A stretch of DNA of 64,000 bases. It comes from an uncultured Rhodobacter sp. (GTDB lineage: Bacteria > Pseudomonadota > Alphaproteobacteria > Rhodobacterales > Rhodobacteraceae). The translations under genes were made by a program, and so were the position numbers. Positions 17,077 through 25,937 of the stretch are shown here, piece after piece; positions within the stretch are counted from its first letter, which is position 1; every line of letters begins with the position of its first letter. Location of the stretch: the NCBI GenBank assembly GCA_945952585.1, contig CAMFII010000002.1, forward strand, positions 186,001-250,000, written 5' to 3'. The notes under the pieces are model-generated. The model did no database searches and was not told the origin of the DNA. It saw nothing but the letters and a program-made list of their open reading frames with translations.

Positions 17077-17976
17077 TCAGCGGTTCGGGTAGGCGAGCGA
17101 GTGGAACGTCCGTGCCAATCCGGGCAGGAAGGTTTTGTTGCGCGAGGTCCAGGCCCCCTCGGTCATCACCGAAAGGAGGAAGGCGCTGCCATCGGGGTTC
17201 TCGCCGTAGACCAGGTCATGTCGGGTCGTCGACGTGTGGCCGGCCTTCGACCAGACGGAGGTCGTCTCGGGTAGTCCTTCCGACAGGAAGCCGATCACCT
17301 GATCGCCCTCGGGATCGAAGTAGTCCGGGCGTCTCTGGAAGTCGCGTTGGAGCAAGCCCATCATCCAGTCCGATCCCGGGAGCGCCCCGCGGGCGATGTC
17401 ATGCAGGAGGGTGGCGCTCGCCAGCGCCGAAAGCCGGTTGGCGTTGCCGGGTCGGCGGGCCTGGAAAGCGCGGCCATAGGGGCTGTCCTGATAGGTGGCG
17501 TGCAGCAGTTGCAGCCCCGAGAATTCGGGACGACCCTGCTCCAGATACCAGTCCTGAAGGGCCGCTCGCCTGCGGCACCAGTCCGCCAGCGCCGGTTCGT
17601 CGAGGTCGCAGCCATCCTCGGCCCCCGTCAGCCGCCCGATAAGATAGGCCGTCGCCTCGTTCGACGAGGTACGGATCATTGCGGCCGCCGCGCGGTCGTC
17701 TTCGGGATCGGCGTCAAGTCGCCCTTGCTCGCGGAACGATGCGAGGGCCACCAGGACGAAGACCTTCATGATACTGGCAGGATATACCATCTCCTGCGCG
17801 CGATGGCCCCACCAGCGTTGTTTCAGAAGCGGCCCCGGGTCGGCTTTTCGCAGCGACTGCGGGAAGGTGCAGGCAACCAGGGACACCTGATCCGCGCCGA
17901 GGGCCCCGTCGGTTTCCGCCAGCGCAAGACGCAGCGCTGCATCCGCCGGATGAAGAGGCATGTCCTGTGTCGTCAC
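17077..17976 (-). CDS. Class A beta-lactamase-like serine hydrolase without signal peptide
   Basis: Penicillin-binding-fold serine hydrolase, 299 aa. Catalytic motifs in order: S-x-x-K at Ser68-Lys71 ('ASIMK'), S-x-N at 104-106 within 'MIRTSSNEATAYLIGRLTG', and K-A-G at 244-246 ('SKAGHTS') in place of K-T/S-G. No signal peptide, lipobox or membrane helix is visible, unlike secreted beta-lactamases, so the protein is predicted to be cytoplasmic. It is the first gene of the leftward Dpp-type operon and is divergent from a LysR gene. A role in hydrolysing an imported amide or peptide is more likely than antibiotic resistance, but this is inference. Confidence 0.82.
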   Translation of the reverse strand: MTTQDMPLHPADAALRLALAETDGALGADQVSLVACTFPQSLRKADPGPLLKQRWWGHRAQEMVYPASIMKVFVLVALASFREQGRLDADPEDDRAAAAMIRTSSNEATAYLIGRLTGAEDGCDLDEPALADWCRRRAALQDWYLEQGRPEFSGLQLLHATYQDSPYGRAFQARRPGNANRLSALASATLLHDIARGALPGSDWMMGLLQRDFQRRPDYFDPEGDQVIGFLSEGLPETTSVWSKAGHTSTTRHDLVYGENPDGSAFLLSVMTEGAWTSRNKTFLPGLARTFHSLAYPNR

Positions 17977-18112
17977 CGCGTCCCGTCCCTCGACCTGGAG
18001 TCAACCGTCAAAAAGTTACGCGTTGGGCGTCCTGCGAAATACAGAAGAGACGCGCGGACTTCATTCATTTCTGATATGATCTGGCCGAAACCAACCCCAA
18101 GGGAGGACGGAT

Positions 18113-19096
18113 GTGGCGCGACGCCGTGGAGAGCTGAACCTGCGCAACATCGAGGTCTTCCGCGCCACGATGAAGCTCGGCACGGTCACGGCGGCAGCCG
18201 ACGCTTTGGGCACGTCGCAGCCAACCGTGACGCGTGAGTTGATCCGGATGGAGCAGAACCTCGGCTTTGCCCTGTTCGAACGGCAGCGCCAGCGGCTGGT
18301 TCCGACTGCAAGAGCCATCCGGCTCTACAGCGAGATCCTGCAGACCTATGTGGGGTTGGAGCAGATCAACCGCTTCGTGGCCGGGCTGCGGGGCGCCGGC
18401 GACGAGGTGCTGACCGTTTCGACCTTGCCCGCCCTGTCGGTCGCGCTTCTGCCCGAAGTGCTGGTGCGGCTGAAGGCAGAGTTGCCGGGCCTGAGCATCG
18501 ACATCCGGACCGAAGACCCGAGCGACGAGTCGCCTGTCAGCGGCTTTGATTTCGACATCGGCCTGATCGAGGGCGAGTTCTCTTCGCAGACGACCGAAGT
18601 GACCCCGATCTGCGATTTGGCGATGGTCGCGGTCCTGCCGGAGAACCACCCGCTCGCGGATCGGTCTGTGTTGCGTCCCGCCGACTTCGCGGGGCTGCCC
18701 TTCATCAGTCTGGGCCGGTATGATCCCTCGCGCCTGCGGCTTCATGACGTCTTCGATGACGCCGGGGTGGAGCGGCACATGTCGCTCGATTGCCAATCCG
18801 CGACCGCCATCTGCGAGTTGGTGCGCCGTGGCCTCGGCGTATCGATCGTCAACCCGGTGACCGCGCTGCATTACAAGGGTGGGGGGCTCGTGCTGCGCGC
18901 CTTTGCCCCAAGAGTCGGATTTTCGATTTCGTCGCTGCGACCGCTCAACCGGCCGCAGATTCCCTCGGCCGACCGGTTTGTCCGCTGTCTGACGGAAGTC
19001 TGTGCGCAGATCGCGGACCAGTTGCTTCGCACCGGACTAATGGACCCGGCTCGGGATGAAGGCCTGTCTGCGGCCCGATCCGCCCAGGATCGCTGA
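18113..19096 (+). CDS. LysR-family transcriptional regulator
   Basis: 327-aa regulator. An N-terminal winged helix-turn-helix ('NIEVFRATMKLGTVTAAADAL', 'TSQPTVTRELIRMEQNLG') is followed by a type 2 periplasmic-binding-like effector domain ('VSTLPALSVALLPEVL', 'GLGVSIVNPVTAL'). GTG at 18113 has 'gggagga' 5 bp upstream; the ATG at 18111 is out of frame. Divergent from the peptide-import operon with a 136-bp gap, the usual arrangement for a LysR protein controlling its neighbour. It probably senses the imported peptide or a breakdown product. Confidence 0.93.
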   Translation: MARRRGELNLRNIEVFRATMKLGTVTAAADALGTSQPTVTRELIRMEQNLGFALFERQRQRLVPTARAIRLYSEILQTYVGLEQINRFVAGLRGAGDEVLTVSTLPALSVALLPEVLVRLKAELPGLSIDIRTEDPSDESPVSGFDFDIGLIEGEFSSQTTEVTPICDLAMVAVLPENHPLADRSVLRPADFAGLPFISLGRYDPSRLRLHDVFDDAGVERHMSLDCQSATAICELVRRGLGVSIVNPVTALHYKGGGLVLRAFAPRVGFSISSLRPLNRPQIPSADRFVRCLTEVCAQIADQLLRTGLMDPARDEGLSAARSAQDR

Positions 19097-19160
19097 CGCT
19101 CCCCATCCGGGTCTGGTCCCCATCGCCGGAACTGCCGCTGTCGTTGATAGGGGCCAGCCG

Positions 19161-19928
19161 TCAGGTGGCCTGCGCGGCAAGGAAAGCCTTGAGCCGCCCG
19201 GACTGTGGATTTCGCAGAACCTCGCGCGGGTCACCTTCTTCGCCGATGACGCCCTGGTTGAGAAAGACGACCTTGTTCGCGACCTCGCGGGCAAAGTTCA
19301 TCTCGTGGGTCACCACGATCATCGTGCGCCCCTCGTCGGCCAGACTGCGCATCACCCGCAGCACTTCGCCCACCAGTTCCGGGTCGAGCGCGCTCGTCGG
19401 TTCGTCGAAAAGCATCAATTCCGGCTCCATCGCCAGCGCCCGCGCGATCGCGACGCGTTGCTGTTCACCGCCCGACAAGAAACCTGGATAGGCGTCCTTG
19501 CGGTGGGACAGGCCGACGCGCGCCAGATAGGCATCCGCCCGCTCGCCGGCTTCAGTCCGGGAGAGGCCATGCACCCGAATCGGTCCGAGCATGACATTCT
19601 CGCGCGCGGTCATATGCGACCAAAGGTTGAACTGCTGGAACACCATCGTGACCCGGGCCCGATAGGCGCGAAGCGCGCCTGAATCCGCAACGGTCAGGTC
19701 GCCCGCCCGGTCGCGGCGGCAGACGAGCGGAACCCCATCCAGGCTTATGGTGCCCGAGGTGGGGCGCTCGAGGAAATTCAGGCATCGCAGAAAGGTCGAC
19801 TTGCCCGAGCCCGAAGAGCCGATCACGGCGATCACGTCGCCCTTGGTGGCAGAGACCGATATGCCTTTCAGCACTTCGGTCGGTCCGAAGGACTTGCGGA
19901 TATCTGTGGCAGTCAGCATGGCGGTCAT
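19161..19928 (-). CDS. Polar amino-acid ABC transporter ATP-binding protein (HisP/GlnQ type)
   Basis: 255-aa ATPase. Walker A 'GSSGSGKST', Q-loop '[18 protein letters not shown]', signature '[16 protein letters not shown]', Walker B '[20 protein letters not shown]' and H-loop '[12 protein letters not shown]' are those of the polar amino-acid family. The start at 19928 is 7 bp after the upstream stop; an in-frame ATG at 19919 is an alternative. Last gene of the second leftward uptake operon, convergent with the LysR gene (64-bp gap). Confidence 0.94.
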   Translation of the reverse strand: MTAMLTATDIRKSFGPTEVLKGISVSATKGDVIAVIGSSGSGKSTFLRCLNFLERPTSGTISLDGVPLVCRRDRAGDLTVADSGALRAYRARVTMVFQQFNLWSHMTARENVMLGPIRVHGLSRTEAGERADAYLARVGLSHRKDAYPGFLSGGEQQRVAIARALAMEPELMLFDEPTSALDPELVGEVLRVMRSLADEGRTMIVVTHEMNFAREVANKVVFLNQGVIGEEGDPREVLRNPQSGRLKAFLAAQAT

Positions 19929-19935
19929 GGAGCTC

Positions 19936-21054
19936 TCACGGGCTGAGGAGGAGGCCGTCGCGGAATGGCTCGGCGCCGGCGATCTTGCCCAGGCGCTTGC
20001 CGATCTCGGCGATGCGGGTGGCGGGCCGGGCGTAGAAGACACCGGATGTCCGCGTGCGGACGGGGGTCACCTCGCCCGTTACGACATCGGTGATTTCTGC
20101 GATCACGTCCCCTTCGGCCACGCGCGCGCCTAAGTCGACCGCATAGGACAAGAGGCCGCGGACTGGCGCGACAAGCGCTTCGGATCCGGCAAGGGGCGTC
20201 GGCTCGCAGGCCGGCGGCGGGAGCTCTACCGTTCCGGAGACCGCACCAAGATGAACAAGGGCCCTGAGTATCGCCGTGGCATCCGCCGCGCCAAGCCGGC
20301 GCGAAACGTCGGACCGGCCACGAAGCTCCAACGTCGCACTGGCGCAGGCCGGGGGGATGGGATGATCCGGGAAGCGCCGGGCAAGCTCGACCCACGGCCA
20401 GACCACGGCTTCGTCGAAGGGATTGCCGCCCGAGATCTCGGCCAGGAGCAGCGCCCGGCATCCGGTCAGCGCCGCAAGCGCCCTCATCCGGTCAAGCGAG
20501 GCGGGCTGCGTGTAAAGATGGACCTCGGCTTCGCCGTCGCAATGCAGGTCAAGCACCACATCCGCAGGCATGGCAAGGCGGAGCAGTTCCAGACGCAGAT
20601 GATCCGTGGGCCCGGCCGCCATCCGGTCGTCCAGCGCGGCGCGGAGGGCCTCGCGGATCAGGGCCACGTTGGTCTCTGGATCCCGACCCAGCCGGCCGGC
20701 GATCCGCGGCGCAATCTCGTCCCCGAGGTCCGGATAGTCACGGTTGAAGTTCCGCCCGTCATAAAGGTCGAAGCGTCCGGTCTGATCACCGTGCACAAAC
20801 TGGCTCAGGCCGATCGGATTGGCAGCCGGCACCACGGTGACGCAGCCCGTGACGCGCCCCTCGGCCTCGACGGTTGCGAGAAGGTCGGCCAGCATCCGCG
20901 CCGCCAGCATTCCCGGTCCTTCGTCGGCATGCAGGCCGCCCTGCACGTAGATGTGCGGCCGCGCACCTGGCGTCCCGAATGTCAGGACGGTGAGATTGTG
21001 GAAGCTTGCCGGTCCATAGCCGGGCAGGAGGATCGTCGTCTCACGCATCGGCAA
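19936..21054 (-). CDS. AstE/aspartoacylase-like zinc metallohydrolase
   Basis: 372-aa member of the succinylglutamate desuccinylase/aspartoacylase (M14-related) superfamily. Zinc ligands are predicted at His42 and Glu45 ('[10 protein letters not shown]') and at the His of '[10 protein letters not shown]'; 'RNFNRDYPD' supplies the substrate-binding Arg. The C-terminal 80 residues form a barrel-like lid domain ('[19 protein letters not shown]'). It lies between permease and ATPase genes of an amino-acid importer, so it probably deacylates or cleaves the imported compound in the cytoplasm. Neither an arginine-succinyltransferase set nor ectoine genes are nearby, so AstE or DoeB identity is not claimed. 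The start overlaps the permease stop by 14 bp; the ATG at 21048 is also possible. Confidence 0.85.
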   Translation of the reverse strand: MPMRETTILLPGYGPASFHNLTVLTFGTPGARPHIYVQGGLHADEGPGMLAARMLADLLATVEAEGRVTGCVTVVPAANPIGLSQFVHGDQTGRFDLYDGRNFNRDYPDLGDEIAPRIAGRLGRDPETNVALIREALRAALDDRMAAGPTDHLRLELLRLAMPADVVLDLHCDGEAEVHLYTQPASLDRMRALAALTGCRALLLAEISGGNPFDEAVVWPWVELARRFPDHPIPPACASATLELRGRSDVSRRLGAADATAILRALVHLGAVSGTVELPPPACEPTPLAGSEALVAPVRGLLSYAVDLGARVAEGDVIAEITDVVTGEVTPVRTRTSGVFYARPATRIAEIGKRLGKIAGAEPFRDGLLLSP

Positions 21055-21781
21055 TATGCTGCTTTCCTTTGGGAGGGGCCTGCGTACGGCTGGCCTTCGG
21101 ATCGAGATGGCGCAGGTAATGCCGCTCGAGCAGGCGGAAGCCCTGCGTCAGGATCACGGTCAGCATTAGGTAGAGGACCGCCGCCATGCCGAAGCTTTCG
21201 GGAACGACCAGGTAGTTGGTATAGACATCGCGGGCGACCCGCAGGATCTCGACGATGGTGACGGTGCTGGCAAGCGCTGTCGCGTGCATCATCTGCACCA
21301 CCTCGTTGCCATACTGGGGCAGGGCCCGGCGCCATGCGCCGGGCCAGAACACGTCGCGGAAGACCTGAAAGCGTGTCAGGCCCATGGCGCGCGCGGCCTC
21401 GATTTCTCCCGCCGGGGTGGAGCGGATCGCGCCCGCGAACATCTCGGTGGTGTAGGCGGTCGTGTTCAGCGTGAAGGCAAGCCAGGCACAGAACCAGGGG
21501 CTGCGGAACAACGGCCAGAGGGCGCTTTCACGAACGGAATCGAATTGCGGAAGCCCGTAATAGAGCACGAACAGCTGCACCAGCAGCGGGGTGCCGCGAA
21601 TGACATAGGTGTAAAGCCAGACCGGCGTGCGGATCCACGGATTTGCCGAGGCCCGCGCCACCGACAACGGGATCGACAGCAGCAGGCCGCTCGAGATGGA
21701 GATCACAAGCAACAGCAGCGTGATCTGCAGCCCATGCCAGAAGGCGGGCAGGGTTTCGATCACGATCGACCAGTTGATCAT
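21041..21781 (-). CDS. Polar amino-acid ABC transporter permease (HisM type)
   Basis: 246-aa inner-membrane permease with about five helices and the HisM/ArtM signatures 'VIRGTPLLVQLFVLYYGLP' and the EAA loop 'GEIEAARAMGLTRFQVFRDVF'. The start ATG overlaps the preceding permease stop (ATGA). An in-frame extension to 22066 is the shadow of the upstream gene. Pairs with the HisQ-type permease. Confidence 0.94.
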   Translation of the reverse strand: MINWSIVIETLPAFWHGLQITLLLLVISISSGLLLSIPLSVARASANPWIRTPVWLYTYVIRGTPLLVQLFVLYYGLPQFDSVRESALWPLFRSPWFCAWLAFTLNTTAYTTEMFAGAIRSTPAGEIEAARAMGLTRFQVFRDVFWPGAWRRALPQYGNEVVQMMHATALASTVTIVEILRVARDVYTNYLVVPESFGMAAVLYLMLTVILTQGFRLLERHYLRHLDPKASRTQAPPKGKQHIADA

Positions 21782-22467
21782 CGCGTCGCCTCCCGCCGCA
21801 CACCGCGCGAATAGCGCCGCTCGATTGCAGTCAGGACCAGGATCGAGATCGTCGTTACCGCCAGATAGATCAGCCCGGTCAGCGCGTAGAAGGTGAAGGG
21901 CGCACGGGTCGCCGCCGATGCGAGGCCGGCACGATGGACCATGTCGTCCAGCCCGATGATCGACACGAGCGCCGTCGCCTTCAGCATCACCAGCCAGTTG
22001 TTGGTGAAGCCCGGGATGGCGTGGCGGATCATCTGCGGCAGCATGATGTGCCAGACCACCTGCCAACCACTCAGGCCACAGGCATGGCCCGCCTCGATCT
22101 GCCCGCGCGGGATGGCCAGGATCGCGCCGCGGAAGGTCTCTGTCAGGTAGGCGCCGAACACGAAGCCAAGCGTCAGCGTCCCGGCCGCAAAGGCGTTGAT
22201 GTCGACATAACCCCAGCCCCGCGCCTCTGCGACACGGTTGAGCAGGATCTGGCCGCCATAAAAGACGATGAGCATCAGGAGCAGGTCGGGCAGCGAACGC
22301 ACAACTGTTGTGTAGATGGTCGCGATGCCGCGCAGGACCGGCGAGGCCGAGAGCTTGGCCAGTGCGCCAAGCATCCCGAACACGCTGGCCACGCCCAGGG
22401 ATACCGACGCCACGGACAGGGTGACGCGCAGCCCGTCCAGGATCATCGGCAGGTAGCCGTAGAACAT
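21778..22467 (-). CDS. Polar amino-acid ABC transporter permease (HisQ type)
   Basis: 229-aa permease. 'YTTVVRSLPDLLLMLIVFYGG' and the EAA loop 'GQIEAGHACGLSGWQVVWHIML' are the paired signatures of HisQ/ArtQ-family subunits. It follows the substrate-binding gene by 64 bp and overlaps the next permease by 4 bases. Confidence 0.94.
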   Translation of the reverse strand: MFYGYLPMILDGLRVTLSVASVSLGVASVFGMLGALAKLSASPVLRGIATIYTTVVRSLPDLLLMLIVFYGGQILLNRVAEARGWGYVDINAFAAGTLTLGFVFGAYLTETFRGAILAIPRGQIEAGHACGLSGWQVVWHIMLPQMIRHAIPGFTNNWLVMLKATALVSIIGLDDMVHRAGLASAATRAPFTFYALTGLIYLAVTTISILVLTAIERRYSRGVRREATR

Positions 22468-22531
22468 CGTTGCGGTCCTGAAATGAAACAGGACCTGTGC
22501 GGGAGGGGCACAGGTCCTGTCAGAGTGACGC

Positions 22532-23311
22532 TTACTTCTTCGCCGACTGCGGAATCACGTCGAAGTCGAAATACTTGTCCTCGAGCTTGGCATAGGTGCC
22601 ATCCTCGATGATCCCGGCAAGCGCGGTGTTGATCTTCGTCTTCAGCTCCTCCTCGTTCTTGCGGACCGCGATCCCGACGCCGCCATCCGCGCCATCGGTC
22701 AGGAAGATCGCTTCGCCCACCTGGGCAAAACCCTTGCCCTCGGGCTGCTTGAGGAAGCTTTCACCGGACACGACCGACGAGCCGAAGGCAATGTCGCCAC
22801 GGCCGGCCGCGAGTTCAAGGTAGACGGCCGTTTCCTTGTCGACCAGCAGCACCGGGTTGTCCGGATAGGTGGCGGCGATGTAGTCGGCGCGGGGGCTGTT
22901 GCGCAGGACGATGATTGTCTTGCCCTTCAGGTCATCCGGGGTGTAGCCGGTGAAGGCGCCTTCCTTGGCGATGAAGCGCGAGGGCACGTCATAGTAGGGA
23001 TCCGAGAAATCGACGACTTGCTTGCGCTTCTCGGTGATCGACATGGAGGCAACGATCATGTCGAACTTCTTGGCGGTCAGCGCCGGGATCATGCCGTCCC
23101 ATTCCTGCTGAACCATCTCGCACTGCACTTCCATCTTCGCGCAAAGGGCATTGGCGATGTCGATGTCGAATCCCGACAGCGTTCCGTCCGCCGCTACCTG
23201 GCTGAAGGGCGGGTAGTTGCCTTCGACGCCGATACGGACGACGTCGGCCGCCTGCGCCGCGCCGGCGGCGATCAGGGCCGTGGCAAGGGCCGAAGCGATG
23301 GAAAGACGCAT
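22532..23311 (-). CDS. Periplasmic amino-acid-binding protein (family 3)
   Basis: 259-aa solute-binding protein. A Sec signal peptide (residues 1-20, ending 'AGAAQA') precedes the family 3 signature 'RIGVEGNYPPFS', 'GFDIDIANALCAKM' and 'DGMIPALTAKKFDMIVASMSITEKR'. The start at 23311 has 'ggagagga' in good position; upstream in-frame starts lack one. First gene of the second leftward importer operon. The ligand is probably a basic or modified amino acid, but this cannot be decided from sequence reading alone. Confidence 0.94.
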   Translation of the reverse strand: MRLSIASALATALIAAGAAQAADVVRIGVEGNYPPFSQVAADGTLSGFDIDIANALCAKMEVQCEMVQQEWDGMIPALTAKKFDMIVASMSITEKRKQVVDFSDPYYDVPSRFIAKEGAFTGYTPDDLKGKTIIVLRNSPRADYIAATYPDNPVLLVDKETAVYLELAAGRGDIAFGSSVVSGESFLKQPEGKGFAQVGEAIFLTDGADGGVGIAVRKNEEELKTKINTALAGIIEDGTYAKLEDKYFDFDVIPQSAKK

Positions 23312-23393
23312 TTGGGTTCCTCTCCTGTTGTGAGTTTTCATCGGGTTTGACTTTGGCAATGGATTTTCACATGGTCAATAGGTGAAAGAAATA

Positions 23394-24299
23394 ATGTCAC
23401 CATCTCCGTCCTCGTGGTCTGCTGAAGCCGACCGTCGCTTCACGACCTCTCCGCTTGGAAAGCAGGTTCTGGGCTTGCTGACTTCGGGATCGCCGTCGCA
23501 ACGGCAACTCTCCGAGTTCATCCTGCGCGATCCGGTTTTTGTGGCGACCCACGGAATCGAGGACGTGGCGCGGTCGTCGGGAATTTCGGCAAGCACGATA
23601 AGCCGTTATGTCCGTGATCTCGGCCTGTCCGGGTATCCGGAATTCCGGACCGGCGTCGGCGAAACCGTTCATGCCCTGATCGCGCCGGTGGCAAAACTCG
23701 GCGAGCGGTTGAACAGTCCCGATCCCGATCGCGACGCGGGCGAGGCGAGCCTTGCCGCGGCCCTGCACAGCATCAAGGCGCTTGCCAATCCGACCAGCGC
23801 CGAGACGATCCGCAGCGTGGCCCGGCAACTGGCGGGCGCCCGCAACGTCTGGACCATGGGCTTTGGATTGTCCGCGCACCTGTCAGCGATTCTCGCCCTT
23901 GGGCTTCAGCCCTATCGCGATGGGGTGGTAAACGTTGTCCAGTATGGCGGAACCGAGGTGGCCGCAGGTCGCCTCATGTCGGCCGCAGCTGGCGATGTGG
24001 TCGTCGCCATCGCTTTCCCGCGCTATTCCTCGGATGTGTCGGACCTGGCGCGAGCGGCGCGCAATGCGGGCGCGCGGATCGTCGCCCTGACGGACTCTGT
24101 GGCCTCGCCCCTTGCTGCCGTTTGCGACGAATTGCTGCTTGCCCCCGCTCAGCATCCGGTCCTGTCATCGTCATCCCTGCCGGGACTTGCAGTGATCGAG
24201 GCCTTGGTCTCGGAATTCCTTATGTCCGATCCGAAGCACCTCGAACGCGCCGCCCGCCTCGCCGCTGCGATGGCCGCCTATTTGGCGGCGCAGACGTGA
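23394..24299 (+). CDS. RpiR/MurR-family transcriptional regulator (HTH_6 + SIS)
   Basis: About 301 aa. An N-terminal HTH_6 domain ('SQRQLSEFILRDPVFVATHG', 'SGISASTISRYVRDLGLSGY') is followed by a phosphosugar-binding SIS domain ('VWTMGFGLSAHLSAIL', 'AIAFPRYSSDVSDLARAARN', 'IVALTDSVASPLA'). Divergent from the amino-acid importer/AstE-like operon with an 82-bp gap, so it probably controls it. The start ATG at 23394 follows 'aggtgaaag'; GTG at 23382 is an alternative. Family members usually sense phosphorylated sugars, which is unexpected next to an amino-acid importer. Confidence 0.92.
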   Translation: MSPSPSSWSAEADRRFTTSPLGKQVLGLLTSGSPSQRQLSEFILRDPVFVATHGIEDVARSSGISASTISRYVRDLGLSGYPEFRTGVGETVHALIAPVAKLGERLNSPDPDRDAGEASLAAALHSIKALANPTSAETIRSVARQLAGARNVWTMGFGLSAHLSAILALGLQPYRDGVVNVVQYGGTEVAAGRLMSAAAGDVVVAIAFPRYSSDVSDLARAARNAGARIVALTDSVASPLAAVCDELLLAPAQHPVLSSSSLPGLAVIEALVSEFLMSDPKHLERAARLAAAMAAYLAAQT

Positions 24300-24344
24300 C
24301 AGCTGTGCCTGACGCTCCCTCGGCTCTCCAGGCTCCAGGCTCAT

Positions 24345-24640
24345 TGATCTTCAAAGCCAGAACATGATGGTCGAGGCGACTGCGACGGCAAAGGTCTCGG
24401 CACATCTGTCATCGCGGTGGCAATGTCGCGCCGGTCCTTCAGTCTGACGAACACTATTTCGATGCGGTTGTGCCGCTTGTCTCGGCTCCCGTCGTAGCGG
24501 ACGACCCTGCCTTGCAACTTCCTGCCCCGGATGCATGGGCCTATCCCGTTTTTGCCGATCGTCGGAGGCGCATTCGCCGCAGAAAGGTTGATCGGTTTAG
24601 GTTCCTGATGCGGATCGAAAAGCACTATGGTCCTGGCCGT
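24345..24640 (-). pseudogene. IS5-family transposase C-terminal fragment, frameshifted
   Basis: Leftward frames carry the end of an IS5-type DDE transposase: 'GIGPCIRGRK', then 'HNRIEIVFVRLKDRRDIAT' (the family's HRIE...GRLKDWRRIATRYDRC region with the catalytic Glu). A shift to a second frame ends 'DDRCAETFAVAVASTIMFWL'. One frameshift separates the two parts, and the first two catalytic Asp blocks are missing. Ends are approximate. Confidence 0.75.
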
Positions 24641-25008
24641 TGCTTCCCATGCAACGACCGCATTTTTCTTTTATATCTGCGGAGTTATATCCATCAGGCG
24701 AACAAGCGGCACAGAAGTCAGAGTAAAAACCCTGCGGTCCAGTAGATGCAGTCACGCTGTAGTTCTCGTTTTCTCTGCTGCCGGTCCGCCATTTCCCCAA
24801 GAAAAGAGAAAACCGCCAGGGGAGTGGCGCCAGGCTGTTGGTAGACCACGTTTGCGCGGATCTTTCTTGATTCCCTGATCTGGATTTCTCCTCCCGTCAC
24901 ACTGACCTCCCTCATTGCGAAGCGGGTAAGCACCTGCTCGATGACCTGCCTGATCACGGTGCTGCCGAACCACTCCATCGGGAGCCGGATGCCCCGGCAG
25001 GCGTGGCC
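24641..25008. other. Unassigned relic sequence between IS5 debris and the IS3-family element
   Basis: About 370 bp with locally lower GC (around 24660-24730). A leftward open frame of about 100 codons enters from the IS but begins inside the element and resembles no family I know. No start with a ribosome-binding site, RNA gene or promoter is evident. Most likely decayed DNA. Confidence 0.4.
25005..25008. repeat. Left copy of 4-bp target-site duplication (GGCC)
   Basis: The four bases immediately left of the IS3-family element are GGCC, identical to the four immediately right of it (26326-26329). IS407-group IS3 elements typically generate 4-bp duplications. Four GC-only bases can match by chance. 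Confidence 0.55.
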
Positions 25009-25037
25009 TGCCCCGATCGGGTGGTCCAGTTCCAATC

Positions 25038-25937
25038 TTAGTGCATGACGGGTTTTGGCGCTACGGCGGGGGTGGCCGGCGAAGCGGTTCCGGGTGGCGA
25101 AGCCGGCCACTGGATGACCTCTGGATTTGGCGGCCGGTATCCGAGCGATGAGTGCGGGCGCTTGGTGTTGTAGTGTCGACGCCAACCCTCGATGACGATC
25201 TTTGCCTCGGCGAGGCTGTAGAAGATTTCGCCGTTGAGCAGTTCGTCACGGAGCTTCGCGTTGAAGCTTTCGCAGTAGCCGTTCTCCCAGGGGCTGCCAG
25301 GCTCGATGTAGGCGGCTCGCGCTCCGACGGCGGCGATCCATTCTCTCACAGCCTCGGCGATGAACTCCGGGCCGTTGTCCGACCGTATGTGGGCGGGCAC
25401 GCCCCACTGGATGAATAGATCGGACAGGACGTCGATGACGTCAGTCGACCGCAGCTTCCGGTCAATGCGGATTGCCAAGCACTCCCGAGTGAACTCGTCG
25501 ATGAGGTTAAGCATGCGGAACTTCCTTCCATCATGGGTCCGGCTTTCAACGAAGTCATAGGACCAGACATGGTTCGGGCGCTCGGGCCGGAGACGGATGC
25601 AGGACCCGTCGTTCAGCCAGAGCCGACCCTTCTTCGGTTGCTTTTGTGGGACTTTAAGCCCCTCCCGCCGCCATATCCGCTCGACCCGCTTCACGTTCAC
25701 TGCCCAACCGGCTTCACGCAGCAGGGCCGTGATCCGGCGGTATCCGTAGCGCCCAAACTGTGAGGCGAGCGCGACGATGTCCGCCGTCAGGGCTTCTTCA
25801 TCGGCCCGGCCTTGCGGCACCTTCCTCTGGGTCGAGCGGTGCTGCCCGAGTACGCGACAGGCGAGCCGTTCCGAGATCCGGAACCTCTGCCTGACATGCT
25901 CGATGCAAGCGCGACGGCGGGCGGGGCTCAGAAGTTT
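25038..25937 (-). CDS. IS3-family transposase OrfB (DDE integrase domain)
   Basis: About 299 aa, read from the OrfA/OrfB overlap 'KLLSPARRRACIEHVRQRF'. It has the HTH_21-like start ('YGYRRITALLREAGW', 'NVKRVERIWRREGLKVP') and the rve catalytic triad: Asp in 'WSYDFVESRT', Asp in 'IRSDNGPEF' and Glu in 'GYCESFNAKLRDE' with 35 residues between the last two (D-35-E). It ends just inside the left IS end. It lacks a clear start of its own (the first in-frame start is near 25820), as expected for a product made by frameshifting from OrfA. Confidence 0.92.
   Translation of the reverse strand, partial: KLLSPARRRACIEHVRQRFRISERLACRVLGQHRSTQRKVPQGRADEEALTADIVALASQFGRYGYRRITALLREAGWAVNVKRVERIWRREGLKVPQKQPKKGRLWLNDGSCIRLRPERPNHVWSYDFVESRTHDGRKFRMLNLIDEFTRECLAIRIDRKLRSTDVIDVLSDLFIQWGVPAHIRSDNGPEFIAEAVREWIAAVGARAAYIEPGSPWENGYCESFNAKLRDELLNGEIFYSLAEAKIVIEGWRRHYNTKRPHSSLGYRPPNPEVIQWPASPPGTASPATPAVAPKPVMH

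Noticed and set aside
19936-21054. Naming the AstE-like enzyme as AstE (arginine catabolism) or DoeB (ectoine degradation)
   Set aside because: Neither AST-pathway nor ectoine-catabolism genes are nearby, and the RpiR regulator does not match those systems.
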